Assembly (NCBI RefSeq): GCF_018919395.1
Contig: NZ_JAHLME010000002.1
Coordinates: forward strand, 970,182 to 1,034,181
Origin: Geomonas azotofigens
GTDB taxonomy: Bacteria > Desulfobacterota > Desulfuromonadia > Geobacterales > Geobacteraceae
Length of the DNA stretch: 64,000 nt
Reading direction: 5' to 3'
The translations under genes and the position numbers were made by a program. This document shows positions 50,353 to 58,283 of the stretch, one piece after another. Within the stretch, counting starts at the first letter, position 1. Each line of letters starts with the position of its first letter. Under the pieces are notes generated by a model, which searched no databases, had not been told where the DNA came from, and saw only the letters and a list, made by a program, of their open reading frames with translations.

Positions 50353-52118
50353 AATTCAAACCCCACGGTGAAATGGATCCGGACCGGCGGTGAGTTTGGC
50401 GCGAGCGGATGGGCCAGGTACAGGTTCAGCCCCCCCACCGGGGTGTAGTAGTGCGCCCCCACCCCCACCCCCTGCTTCAGGTCGACGTTGCCGAAGTTGT
50501 TGAAGGCGTTGCCGATGTCGTCGAATATCGAGACGCCCCAGTTCTTGAACAGGGCCCGCTCCAGCTCCACGCTCCCGACCAGCAGGTGCTTTCCCCCCAC
50601 CACCCTGCCGGCCGCGTCCCTGGGACCGAGGCTTTGGTAGGCGTAGCCGCGCACGCTCTGGTCCCCGCCGGCGAAGAAGCGGATCGAGGGGGGGAGCTCG
50701 GCCAAGGGATCGGTGAGGACGCTGTACCCCGTGTTGGCGCGGGCGTGGAAGGTGAGCCGGCCCGGAATGGGGACCAGCACGCTGGCGTTGCCGATGGCCT
50801 GGACCAGGCCGGTGTCCGACCCGAAGTACCGGTGGGCGCCGCGCAGGTCCACCGAGACGCGGTAACCGCTGGTCGGGCGCACCAGGTCGTTGAAGCGGTC
50901 CTTGGAGAAACGAAAACCGGGCAGCACCAGCCGGGACTGCGAGCTCGCGTTGGCCACCTTGTAGTTCTCCTGCTGGATCTTCAGGTACGGGGTAGCGATC
51001 TCGCCGCGCCCCAGCCCGAAGTTGCGATCCACCTCCATGGCCGCCAGCCGGGTTTGATAGGTGGAGACGGTCTCGCGCTGCAGGTTGAGCTGGATCGAGG
51101 TCGAGCTCCTTAGATCGCTCGCGCTGGGCATGGTGTAGCGCCCGGCGAACCCCTGCAGCCGCTCCGCGACGTAGAGGCTCAGGTCGAGGTCGTTCCCCTC
51201 GTGGGCCAGGTTGAGGTCCCGGTAGTGCACCGAGACCCGGCCGCCGGTATCGGTGCCGTAGCCGATGCCCGGACGCAGGGTGCGGCGCGGCGCGCTGGTG
51301 AGGCGCACCAGAACCGGGACCTTGTGCTCCTTCGCCTCCTCGCGCTGCGGCGTCACCACCACCTGCCTGAAGCGCTCGGAGTTGGCGAAGTTCAGTTGCG
51401 TCTCCCCGAGCTTCGCGTAGGAGAAGGGATCCCCCTCCTTGAAGGCGATGAACCGTTTCAGGAAAAGATCGGGGTAATCCGTGCCCCCCTCGATGCGGGT
51501 GCCGTCGAAGTAGTAGCGGGCGCCGGTGTTCAGGGTGAGCAGGATGCGGGCCGTGGCGAGATCGGGGGAGATCCGGATCTCGTGGCGGGGGAAGTCGGCG
51601 TCCAGGTACCCCAGGGCCAGGGCCTGGGCCTGCAGGGAGCTTTTACCCCGCTCGTAGTCGGGCTGCAGCAGCGCCTGCCCGGTGGCGACCGGGAACGAGG
51701 CGGCCTGCCGGCGCAACTCCTTTTGCTCCGCCCCTTCCCCCTCGAGCTTCAGGTCGACCTCGACCACCCGCACCGGTTCGCCCGGATCGACCACCACCTC
51801 CACCCGGCTCTTGCCCCCCCTCTCTTCCCGCACGGTCGCGGCCACCCTGGCGCGGTAGTAGCCGTAGGGCTGCAGGGCGACCCGCGCCTTATCCGGCGCC
51901 TGCCGGGCGAAGCGCTCCAGCCAGAGCCGATCGATCTTGCCGTCGCGCACCAGGCCGTGCGGCAACTCCAGCGCCCGGCGCACGTTGTCGAGCGGGTCCC
52001 CCTCGATGCCGGACACGTCGACCCGCACCGGCTCGGATGCGCCAAGGGACGCGGCCGGGCAGGCGAGCCAGGCGAGGCAGAGGGCAAGACGGAGGTATGT
52101 AACGAGGGTTCGAAACAT
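50349..52118 (-). CDS. tamA: Outer-membrane Omp85-family protein TamA
   Basis: The 589-residue protein has a signal peptide (1-27), POTRA domains (about 30-270) and a C-terminal 16-strand barrel that ends HFTVGFEF, with a terminal Phe as in BamA-type barrels. The surface-sealing motif appears as VRGYAYQSLGP. It pairs with TamB. The 428-base gap to the GNAT gene (52119-52546) contains that gene's promoter; no tamA promoter was convincing. Confidence 0.94.
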   Translation of the reverse strand: MFRTLVTYLRLALCLAWLACPAASLGASEPVRVDVSGIEGDPLDNVRRALELPHGLVRDGKIDRLWLERFARQAPDKARVALQPYGYYRARVAATVREERGGKSRVEVVVDPGEPVRVVEVDLKLEGEGAEQKELRRQAASFPVATGQALLQPDYERGKSSLQAQALALGYLDADFPRHEIRISPDLATARILLTLNTGARYYFDGTRIEGGTDYPDLFLKRFIAFKEGDPFSYAKLGETQLNFANSERFRQVVVTPQREEAKEHKVPVLVRLTSAPRRTLRPGIGYGTDTGGRVSVHYRDLNLAHEGNDLDLSLYVAERLQGFAGRYTMPSASDLRSSTSIQLNLQRETVSTYQTRLAAMEVDRNFGLGRGEIATPYLKIQQENYKVANASSQSRLVLPGFRFSKDRFNDLVRPTSGYRVSVDLRGAHRYFGSDTGLVQAIGNASVLVPIPGRLTFHARANTGYSVLTDPLAELPPSIRFFAGGDQSVRGYAYQSLGPRDAAGRVVGGKHLLVGSVELERALFKNWGVSIFDDIGNAFNNFGNVDLKQGVGVGAHYYTPVGGLNLYLAHPLAPNSPPVRIHFTVGFEF

Positions 52119-52499
52119 GAGGCACCAGGCACCACGGCGTTCCCATCTCCGGCCCGGCGTCCTTGGCTGCGAAAAGCCGCCGGTCTATGATGGGAAACAT
52201 CTAACCTTTCCAGGTTGCGAATCCATGAAGTTTACCATGTCATGGGGCGATGTTCGCCTTTGCGCGAGAATATCCGGCAGGCAGAGCGAAGCCGCCAGTC
52301 AAAACCATGACAGCGCGGCTTTCCGCTGTGAGCACGCGGCCGCGGCAAAGACAGGATAATCGCCATCACGACACGACTTAGACGTTTTCTCGCATCACGA
52401 GATCCTGCGCGGCGTCAACGACGACGTTCCCCGTTCCCATCCCGGCAGGCGCCTTGCCAGAAGCAGGCTACGCTGTCACAGTCCCCCGCGCCGCAACTC

Positions 52500-52508
52500 T
52501 GTTATAAT
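52500..52508 (+). promoter_or_regulatory. Extended -10 promoter of the GNAT-M20 operon
   Basis: TGTTATAAT is a consensus extended -10 (TGn TATAAT) lacking a good -35. Transcription would begin near 52515, about 32 bases before the GNAT start. The rest of 52119-52499 shows nothing recognisable. Confidence 0.6.
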
Positions 52509-52546
52509 GACAGCAGCAGGAATCACAGCCGATCACGAGGTAGGTC

Positions 52547-53059
52547 ATGCCGCACAACGAGCCGCACGAAGAAGAAGCCCCCCGCATCCGGCAGATGATC
52601 ATCGAGGACCTGCCGGAGGTGTTCCACATCGGGGAGGAGGTCTTCACCGCGGAATATTCGCAAAGCCTCTACCGCACCTGGGATGAATACGAGATCACCA
52701 CGCTGTTCAACTCGGACAACGAGCTCTGCATCGTGGCCGAGCACGAGGACCGCATCTTGGGATTCGCCCTGGGCACCACCGTCAAGAAGCACCATTCGCC
52801 CTGGAAGTACGGTTACCTGGTCTGGCTCGGGGTGCGCCGCGAGCTGCAGAAGCTGCAGGTGGGCGCCCGCCTCTTCAAGGAACTGAAAAGGCGCTTCAAG
52901 GAACAGGGGGTACGCATGATCATCATCGACACCTCGGCCGACAACGAGCCGGCCATCCGGTTCTTCAAGAAGCACGGGTTCGACAACGTGCAGGAACACC
53001 TCTACATGACGCTCAACCTCTCCAAGCGGCACAAGAAAAAGCCGGTGAAAAAGCCATGA
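52547..53059 (+). CDS. GNAT-family N-acetyltransferase
   Basis: The 170-residue protein has the acetyl-CoA fold: EDLPEVFHIGEEVF, YLVWLGVRRELQKLQVGARLF (pyrophosphate-binding loop region) and IIIDTSADNEPAIRFFKKHGF. The length suits RimI-like or amino-acid acetyltransferases. The stop overlaps the start of the M20 peptidase (ATGA). Coupling to a deacetylase/deacylase-type peptidase suggests acetylation and deacetylation of the same small molecule, but this is a guess. Confidence 0.9.
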   Translation: MPHNEPHEEEAPRIRQMIIEDLPEVFHIGEEVFTAEYSQSLYRTWDEYEITTLFNSDNELCIVAEHEDRILGFALGTTVKKHHSPWKYGYLVWLGVRRELQKLQVGARLFKELKRRFKEQGVRMIIIDTSADNEPAIRFFKKHGFDNVQEHLYMTLNLSKRHKKKPVKKP

Positions 53060-54267
53060 GCCGCCGGCTCGAAGAGGTCATGGCCGCCATCGACCCGGTC
53101 CGGCTCAAGGGGACCCTCACCGACCTGCTCGACATCTACTCCCCGTCGGGGAAGGAGGAGGACATCCAGCTCTACCTGGAGGACCTCCTCTCCCGGGCCG
53201 GCTTCTCGGTGCAGCGCCAGGAGGTCGAGGAGGAGCGCTACAACCTGCGCGTCACCATGGGGGAGGATGAACCAAGGCTCTACCTGGTGGGGCACGTGGA
53301 CACGGTTCCCGCCTGGGACCTGGAGGAGTTCGGCGCGCGCGAGGAGGGGGAGGTGATACGGGGGCTGGGGAGCGCCGACATGAAGGGGGGGTGCGCCGCC
53401 ATGCTGGAGACCTGGCTCGCCCTGGCGCAGGCGCTGAAACCGGAGGGTCGCCCGAGCGTTGGCCTTCTCCTGGTGGTGGGCGAGGAGGAAAACGGTGACG
53501 GCAGCGCCGCCTTCTTGCAGGAGGCGCACGCTCCCTGGGCGGTGATCGGGGAGCCCACCAGCCTCTCCGCCTGCTTCGCCCACTTCGGCTACCTGGAGGC
53601 GGGCTTCGTGACCCGGGGGGTGCGGAGCCACTCATCGCTGCCGGAACTTGGGCACAACGCGGTGGAATCGATGCTGCGCGTACTGTTGCATCTTGGCAAG
53701 GACGCGCTCTTCAAGCGGGGCGAGTCGGAGATCGTCTACTCGATCAGGGAGATGCGCTCCTCGCAGAAGGGGTTCGTGGTGCCGGACCGCTGCGAGGCGT
53801 GGATCGACCTGCACCTCCCCCCGGAACGCGACCCCGACACCGTGGAGCAGTCGATCCGCCGCATCGTCGCGGGCGCCGGCCAGTTCATCCCCGGGCTCGA
53901 CCTCTCGGTCGCCTTCGACTTCGCCTCCGCCGGTTACAACCTCGGGACCGACAACCCGCTGGCGCGCATCCTGGAGCAGACCTACCAGCGCCTCGGGCTC
54001 ACCCTGAAGTTCGAGGCCTTCCGGTCACACTCCGACGGCAACCTGTTCCACGCGGCCGGGTGCCGGCCGCTCATCCTGGGACCGGGCGCGCTGGAAATCT
54101 CCCACACGCCGGAGGAGCAGGTCAACTTTGCGGAGGTGCTGGCAGCGGCGAGGATCTACGCGGCGCTCTGCCTGGGGATGGACCAGTACGCGGGGCTCAC
54201 GCTGGAGCGCAGGGGATCGCTCAACTGCTTCGACCGGCAGGCGAGCTGGGTGGGGTGCAGATCGTAA
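53056..54267 (+). CDS. M20-family peptidase/deacylase
   Basis: The 403-residue di-zinc hydrolase belongs with ArgE/DapE-like enzymes. Metal ligands are in LVGHVDTVPAWD, GLGSADMKGG and VVGEEENGDGS. A dimerisation/lid domain lies in the middle and the late His is in FRSHSDGNLFHA. It removes an acyl or amino acid from a small substrate. It is translationally coupled to the GNAT gene. Its stop is only 10 bases from the convergent cytochrome stop. Confidence 0.92.
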   Translation: MSRRLEEVMAAIDPVRLKGTLTDLLDIYSPSGKEEDIQLYLEDLLSRAGFSVQRQEVEEERYNLRVTMGEDEPRLYLVGHVDTVPAWDLEEFGAREEGEVIRGLGSADMKGGCAAMLETWLALAQALKPEGRPSVGLLLVVGEEENGDGSAAFLQEAHAPWAVIGEPTSLSACFAHFGYLEAGFVTRGVRSHSSLPELGHNAVESMLRVLLHLGKDALFKRGESEIVYSIREMRSSQKGFVVPDRCEAWIDLHLPPERDPDTVEQSIRRIVAGAGQFIPGLDLSVAFDFASAGYNLGTDNPLARILEQTYQRLGLTLKFEAFRSHSDGNLFHAAGCRPLILGPGALEISHTPEEQVNFAEVLAAARIYAALCLGMDQYAGLTLERRGSLNCFDRQASWVGCRS

Positions 54268-54277
54268 CGGGGCGGGG

Positions 54278-55108
54278 CTACATGCCGTAGCTGTTGCTCA
54301 TCCCCTTGTGGCAGCGCCTGCAGTCGTTCATGGGGAAGGCCACCAGCATGTGACAGGCGCCGCAGAAGTTGCCGTAGATGTTGGTGTCCATGGTGAAGGC
54401 GGTGGTCGACTTCACCTTGATGTTGAAGATGTCGGGGTGGCAGCTGGAGCAGTCCAGCTCGGCGAAATGTTCCTGGTGGGAGAAGCTCACGTCGCTTCTG
54501 GGCGAAGCGGTGCCCAGCTTGAGCGGCTGTTTCAGCTTCTCGGGGAAGGGAATGGTGATCTCGGGCCCTATCGAATTGGTGGGGCGGATGCTTCCGTCGC
54601 GGTAGGCGGCGGCCCAGTCGATGCCGTTGCCGAAGCTCGCCAGCGGCAGTCCCTCGGCGAACGCCTCGAAACGCTTGTCGAGCTCGGTGGTGTTCTCCAT
54701 GTGGCAACGGCGGCACTGGCCGTCGGCCTTCTGCACGCCGAAGGCGACGGTTCCGTTGTGACAGACGCCGCAGAATTTCCCCTTGGTGTACAGGGCGCGG
54801 GTGATGCCGGTATCGCCGCGCTTCATCCCGAAGTTGAGTTCCAGGTGGCAGACCCGGCAGGTGTAGTTCTTGCGGTGCACCCAGTGCGGGAAGATCACCG
54901 GCGCCATGCCGGCCTCCCGGGTACGCGTGCGCATGGTGACGTTGCCGAACCTGGCGAAGGGGCCGTTGGGGGGAATGGTCTTCAGCACCTTGGCCAGTTC
55001 GCTGCGGTCCATGGCGGCCCCGCCGGAACTCATGGCGAGCACCAGGGCCGACACCGCCACCGCGCGCAACAACATCCTCATCCCCTTGCGTGATCCCCCC
55101 GAATCCAT
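54278..55108 (-). CDS. Hexaheme c7-type cytochrome
   Basis: The 276-residue exported protein carries six CxxCH heme sites: CRVCH 84-88, CGVCH 113-117, CRRCH 132-136, CSSCH 220-224, CGACH 249-253 and CRRCH 263-267. They fall into two triheme halves, as expected for duplicated c7 domains. A signal peptide is present. The start at 55108 has GGGGGAG; the inner ATG at 55081 is also possible. It is a paralogue of the cytochrome at 55449-56243, sharing AGMAPV and HWVHRKNYTC. Confidence 0.92.
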   Translation of the reverse strand: MDSGGSRKGMRMLLRAVAVSALVLAMSSGGAAMDRSELAKVLKTIPPNGPFARFGNVTMRTRTREAGMAPVIFPHWVHRKNYTCRVCHLELNFGMKRGDTGITRALYTKGKFCGVCHNGTVAFGVQKADGQCRRCHMENTTELDKRFEAFAEGLPLASFGNGIDWAAAYRDGSIRPTNSIGPEITIPFPEKLKQPLKLGTASPRSDVSFSHQEHFAELDCSSCHPDIFNIKVKSTTAFTMDTNIYGNFCGACHMLVAFPMNDCRRCHKGMSNSYGM

Positions 55109-55136
55109 CCCGGCACTCCCCCCACCCCGAGCGGTA

Positions 55137-55439
55137 CTACTTGCCCTGGTTGTTCTGCTTGTACTCCAGCATGTACGCGTACAGGTTGCGGCACAGCGAA
55201 AGCCGCTTCAGGTAGACCTTGCGCACCGATTCCTCCTGGGTCTCGATCACCTTCTGCAGCGCGTCGCACTTGGCCAAAAGGTCGCGCAGTTCCTGGACCG
55301 ACATGGTCATGGCCTGGTTGCTCTTGGAGCAGGTATCGTCGAAGCTCGCCTGCCAGGCCTCCTCGGCCCACAGTGGCTGCGCTAGGGCGAGCGCCAACAG
55401 GGCCGCCGCGATCACGCCTTTCACGTTATTAATCCTCAT
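55137..55439 (-). CDS. Small exported protein between two hexaheme cytochromes
   Basis: The 100-residue protein has a signal peptide (1-25, cut near LWAEEA) and a mature part that is mostly one or two amphipathic helices with three cysteines (DDTCSKSN, AKCDALQ, LSLCRNL). It lacks CxxCH. It sits between the cytochrome genes and is probably co-transcribed with both. No family was recognised; it may be a structural or assembly partner. Confidence 0.78.
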   Translation of the reverse strand: MRINNVKGVIAAALLALALAQPLWAEEAWQASFDDTCSKSNQAMTMSVQELRDLLAKCDALQKVIETQEESVRKVYLKRLSLCRNLYAYMLEYKQNNQGK

Positions 55440-55448
55440 GGCTCTCCC

Positions 55449-56243
55449 CTAGACCGCCTTGGAATGGCAGCGCTTGCAGTCGCTCTGCGGGAAAGCGACC
55501 TTGTCGTGGCAGACGCCGCAGTACTTGCCGTCGAAAAGGTCGATCATGGAGTACTTGGTGGCCCCCTTCTTGATCCCCACGAAGATGTCGGGGTGGCAGA
55601 CCTCGCAGCCGTTCCAGACGGTGTGCTTGGCATGGGAGAAGATGATGTCCGGCATCCCCTCCACCTTCCCCTTGAGGGCGAAGTCCTTCTGCACCTTCAT
55701 CGAGCTCTTCTTGAAGGAGACCCCCTCCAGGGAGTCGATCAGCTTCAACTGGCCGGTCTCCTCGGCCTTCTCCCAGTTGATGCCGTTGCCGAAGGTCTCG
55801 CGCGGCATCTTCTCCTGGAAGCGGTAGAACGCCTCCTCCTTGGCCGGGTCCTTCTCCAGGGCGTGGCACTTGACGCAGCGCTTGTACTCCTCCCTGGTGT
55901 AGCTGGTGGCGCAGGAGTCGAAGATCTTCACCTTGTTGATGGTGGACGAGCCGTTATGGCAGGCGCCGCAGAAAAAGCGCTTGCCGTTGTCGGCGGCGCG
56001 GATCTGGGTAGAATTGGCGGTCATGCCGAAGCCGATGTCGACATGGCACAGGCGGCAGGTGTAGTTCTTGCGGTGCACCCAGTGGTCGAAGACGACCGGC
56101 GCCATCCCGGCCTGCTGGGAATAGTTGCTGATGGTCACGCTCCCGAAATCCTGCGGCAGAGGCTTCTTTTTCTTGGTCCCGGCCCCCCAAAGCGCGCCGG
56201 CCCCACAAAGAAGGATCAGACTTACCAGAAAAAGTCTCTTCAT
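55449..56243 (-). CDS. Hexaheme c7-type cytochrome
   Basis: The 264-residue exported protein has six CxxCH sites: CRLCH 63-67, CGACH 92-96, CVKCH 123-127, CEVCH 213-217, CGVCH 242-246 and CKRCH 256-260. The halves around FGNGINW and HPDIF align with the other cytochrome. The cysteine in the signal region (LLCGAG) is not in a lipobox. It is first in the three-gene operon and should move electrons across the periplasm. Confidence 0.93.
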   Translation of the reverse strand: MKRLFLVSLILLCGAGALWGAGTKKKKPLPQDFGSVTISNYSQQAGMAPVVFDHWVHRKNYTCRLCHVDIGFGMTANSTQIRAADNGKRFFCGACHNGSSTINKVKIFDSCATSYTREEYKRCVKCHALEKDPAKEEAFYRFQEKMPRETFGNGINWEKAEETGQLKLIDSLEGVSFKKSSMKVQKDFALKGKVEGMPDIIFSHAKHTVWNGCEVCHPDIFVGIKKGATKYSMIDLFDGKYCGVCHDKVAFPQSDCKRCHSKAV

Positions 56244-56306
56244 AGCACTCCCTCCCGGTCATCCCTGACAGCTGGGAAGACATGATTATCATCAGTAAAT
56301 GTGAAT

Positions 56307-56335
56307 AATCTATTTCAATTGCTTCAGTATGACAA
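56307..56335 (-). promoter_or_regulatory. Promoter of the cytochrome operon
   Basis: On the minus strand TTGTCA and TAGATT are separated by 17 bases. Transcription would start near 56300, about 57 bases before the first cytochrome start. The region is AT-rich compared with its surroundings. Confidence 0.5.
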
Positions 56336-56491
56336 GCTTATTTTATTGTCTCCTGATGAAAAAAGTCACACAGTCAACCCGCATCCTGTGAGGGAGTGTG
56401 ACCGGGCTCACCGAAAAGCCGCATGGCGCTTGCCTTCACGGAAAGTTGTGGGGTAAGCTCCACCATCATCTCACCCAGAAGGCGGTACACC

Positions 56492-57733
56492 GTGTTTCGA
56501 GTTTTACCCTCCGTTCTCGCGACAACCCTGATGCTGTTGCTGTGGCCCCCCCTCTCCTCCCGCGCCGAGATCGTGAAAACGGGCGCGCAGGTCCTGAGCG
56601 AGCAGGGGTTCCTGCCGCTGCGTGGAAAACAGTTCGCACTGATCACCAACCAGTCCGCCATGGTGGGGGACACCCACCTCCTCGCGCTGATGGAGCAAAA
56701 GGGGGTGCGCCCCGCGCTGATCTTCTCCCCCGAGCACGGCCTCAAGGGGAACGCCGAGGACGGCGTCAAGCTGGCCGACGACGCCTCCTCCCCCATCCCG
56801 GTGAAGAGCCTGTACGGCGCCAGCAGGAAGCCGCGTCCGGAGGACCTCGAGGGGATCGACCTGGTGGTGTTCGACATCCAGGACGCCGGCGCGCGCTTCT
56901 ACACCTACATTTCCACCATGGGACTTGCCATGCAGGCGGCGGCCCAGGCCGGCATCCCGTTCCTGGTGCTGGACCGCCCCAACCCGCTCGGGGGCGACTA
57001 CGTGGCCGGCTTCGTGAGGGAGCAGATCGCCGGGAGCTTCACCTCGCTCTATCCCATCCCGCAGGCCCACGGCCTGACCGTGGGTGAACTGGCCGGGATG
57101 ATCAAGGGAGAGGCGATGCTGCCGGACCTGGACAAGCTCGACCTGCAGGTGGTGCGCATGCAAGGGTGGCAACGGGAGATGCGCTGGCCCGACACGGGGC
57201 TCCCCTGGGTGGCGACGAGCCCCAACCTGGCCGCCATCGAGTCGGTGCTGCTCTACCCGGGCACCGGGCTCTTGGAGGGTACCGGCGCCTCGGAAGGTCG
57301 CGGCAGCACGAGGCCCTTCCAGATCGCGGGGTGGCCCGGCATCGACGCCAAGGCACTGGCCCTGCGCCTGAACGAGGAGCACCTCCCGGGACTGCATTTC
57401 GAGCCGCTGCTGTTCACCCCGATCCGGCTCCCCGGCATCTCCAGCGCGCCCAAGTACCGCGACCGCGAGGTGGCCGGCGTGAGCATCGAGATCACCGACT
57501 ACCGCAAGGTGATGCCCGTGCAGACGGGGGTGGCCCTGCTCGCCGCGCTGCAGGCGGCGCTCCCGGAGAAAGCCCGGCCCATCTTCCTTCGCGGCGGCAT
57601 CGACGACATGGCGGGCTCGCCGCAGATGCGCAAGGGGCTGCAGGCGGGCGAGACCGAGGCGGCCATCGAGGCGCGCTGGACGCCAGGGGTGAAACGTTTC
57701 CTGGAGCAGCGCAAGCCCTACCTGCTCTACTGA
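56492..57733 (+). CDS. DUF1343 protein, NamZ-like exo-N-acetylmuramidase
   Basis: The 413-residue protein matches DUF1343, the family of the exo-beta-N-acetylmuramidase NamZ, with FSPEHGLKGN, VFDIQDAGARFYTYI, FLVLDRPNPLGG and ATSPNLAAIESVLLYPG. It should remove terminal MurNAc from murein fragments. GTG 56492 is chosen because it begins a normal signal peptide (FRVLPSVLATTLMLLL) with AAGGCGG upstream; the ATG at 56423 would put 23 odd residues in front. Confidence 0.85.
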   Translation: MFRVLPSVLATTLMLLLWPPLSSRAEIVKTGAQVLSEQGFLPLRGKQFALITNQSAMVGDTHLLALMEQKGVRPALIFSPEHGLKGNAEDGVKLADDASSPIPVKSLYGASRKPRPEDLEGIDLVVFDIQDAGARFYTYISTMGLAMQAAAQAGIPFLVLDRPNPLGGDYVAGFVREQIAGSFTSLYPIPQAHGLTVGELAGMIKGEAMLPDLDKLDLQVVRMQGWQREMRWPDTGLPWVATSPNLAAIESVLLYPGTGLLEGTGASEGRGSTRPFQIAGWPGIDAKALALRLNEEHLPGLHFEPLLFTPIRLPGISSAPKYRDREVAGVSIEITDYRKVMPVQTGVALLAALQAALPEKARPIFLRGGIDDMAGSPQMRKGLQAGETEAAIEARWTPGVKRFLEQRKPYLLY

Positions 57734-57756
57734 TTTCCCCTCAGCCCCGGCTTTGT

Positions 57757-57832
57757 CCGGCCCTCCCCCTCCCTTGACGGGCCTGCGCGCAGTAGCGCTT
57801 CGGTCCGCAGGCGGGAGGGGGAACAAGCCCCC
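57757..57832. repeat. GC-rich mosaic intergenic repeat
   Basis: CCCCCTCCC with GCCTGCG at one end and CGCAGGC with GGGAGGGGG at the other form a long imperfect hairpin, just past the NamZ-like gene. Confidence 0.5.
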
Positions 57833-57898
57833 CTACCCTTTCGCCTCCTGGCTACTCTTCAACCTCCCCAAACGCACCTGAAGTTACCTGCACTAACC

Positions 57899-57929
57899 AA
57901 AAAAGAAGGGGTACCCTCTCAGGTACCCC
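57899..57929 (-). terminator. Minus-strand terminator inside an intergenic gap
   Basis: On the minus strand GGGGTACC pairs with GGTACCCC around a six-base loop, followed by TTCTTTTTT. Both flanking genes are on the plus strand, so this implies an unannotated minus-strand transcript. Confidence 0.85.
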
Positions 57930-58200
57930 CCGGTGCGACTTTCATCGGTATCGGCCGCCAAAGGCACCGATCACATGGCAGAAGGGATACTGCGCCTCGA
58001 GCGCCATTCTGGCGCCGGTGCCGGCCCTAGCCCGGCCTGGCGCACTTCTGTGCCCGGCGTCCCTTCCATGTCAACGCTGACTCCTTTATCGCCAGGGCAC
58101 CCCACTACTTGAGGGATTTCTGCTCAGCATCCTTCTCTTCTGGATCAGCCGCCCCCCAAAAGGCACCAAACAGGGCCGGCTGCGGTTTCCTGTTCAAAAA
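57899..58200 (-). ncRNA. Candidate non-coding RNA, minus strand
   Basis: Terminating at the hairpin above, this segment in the 550-base gap (57734-58283) has several further stem-forming blocks and no protein gene with a ribosome site. Open frames in it are short. It is opposite to both neighbours. The 5' end is not defined, and no match to 6S RNA, tmRNA, RNase P RNA or a riboswitch class was found by eye. Confidence 0.35.
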
Positions 58201-58204
58201 GTTC

Positions 58205-58232
58205 TCAATTTATCGGGGCTATCTGCCGATAT
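58205..58232 (+). promoter_or_regulatory. Sigma-28-like promoter of the Cache MCP
   Basis: TCAA is followed after 16 bases by GCCGATAT (seven of eight matches). Transcription would begin about 40 bases before the MCP start. Confidence 0.55.
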
Positions 58233-58283
58233 GTTTCGCGACAGAAACAGTGAGGCGACGGCGCCTTGAATGAGGAAATGCAC

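Noticed and set aside
46318-50448. Long plus-strand frames across tamB-tamA
   Set aside because: Composition and lack of domains show them to be antisense shadows of TamA/TamB.
52119-52499. Extra gene between tamA and the GNAT gene
   Set aside because: Frames are short or lack ribosome sites; treated as intergenic.
57899-58200. 6S RNA, tmRNA or RNase P RNA in the gap
   Set aside because: None of the conserved blocks of these RNAs could be found by eye, so only an unnamed candidate is reported.
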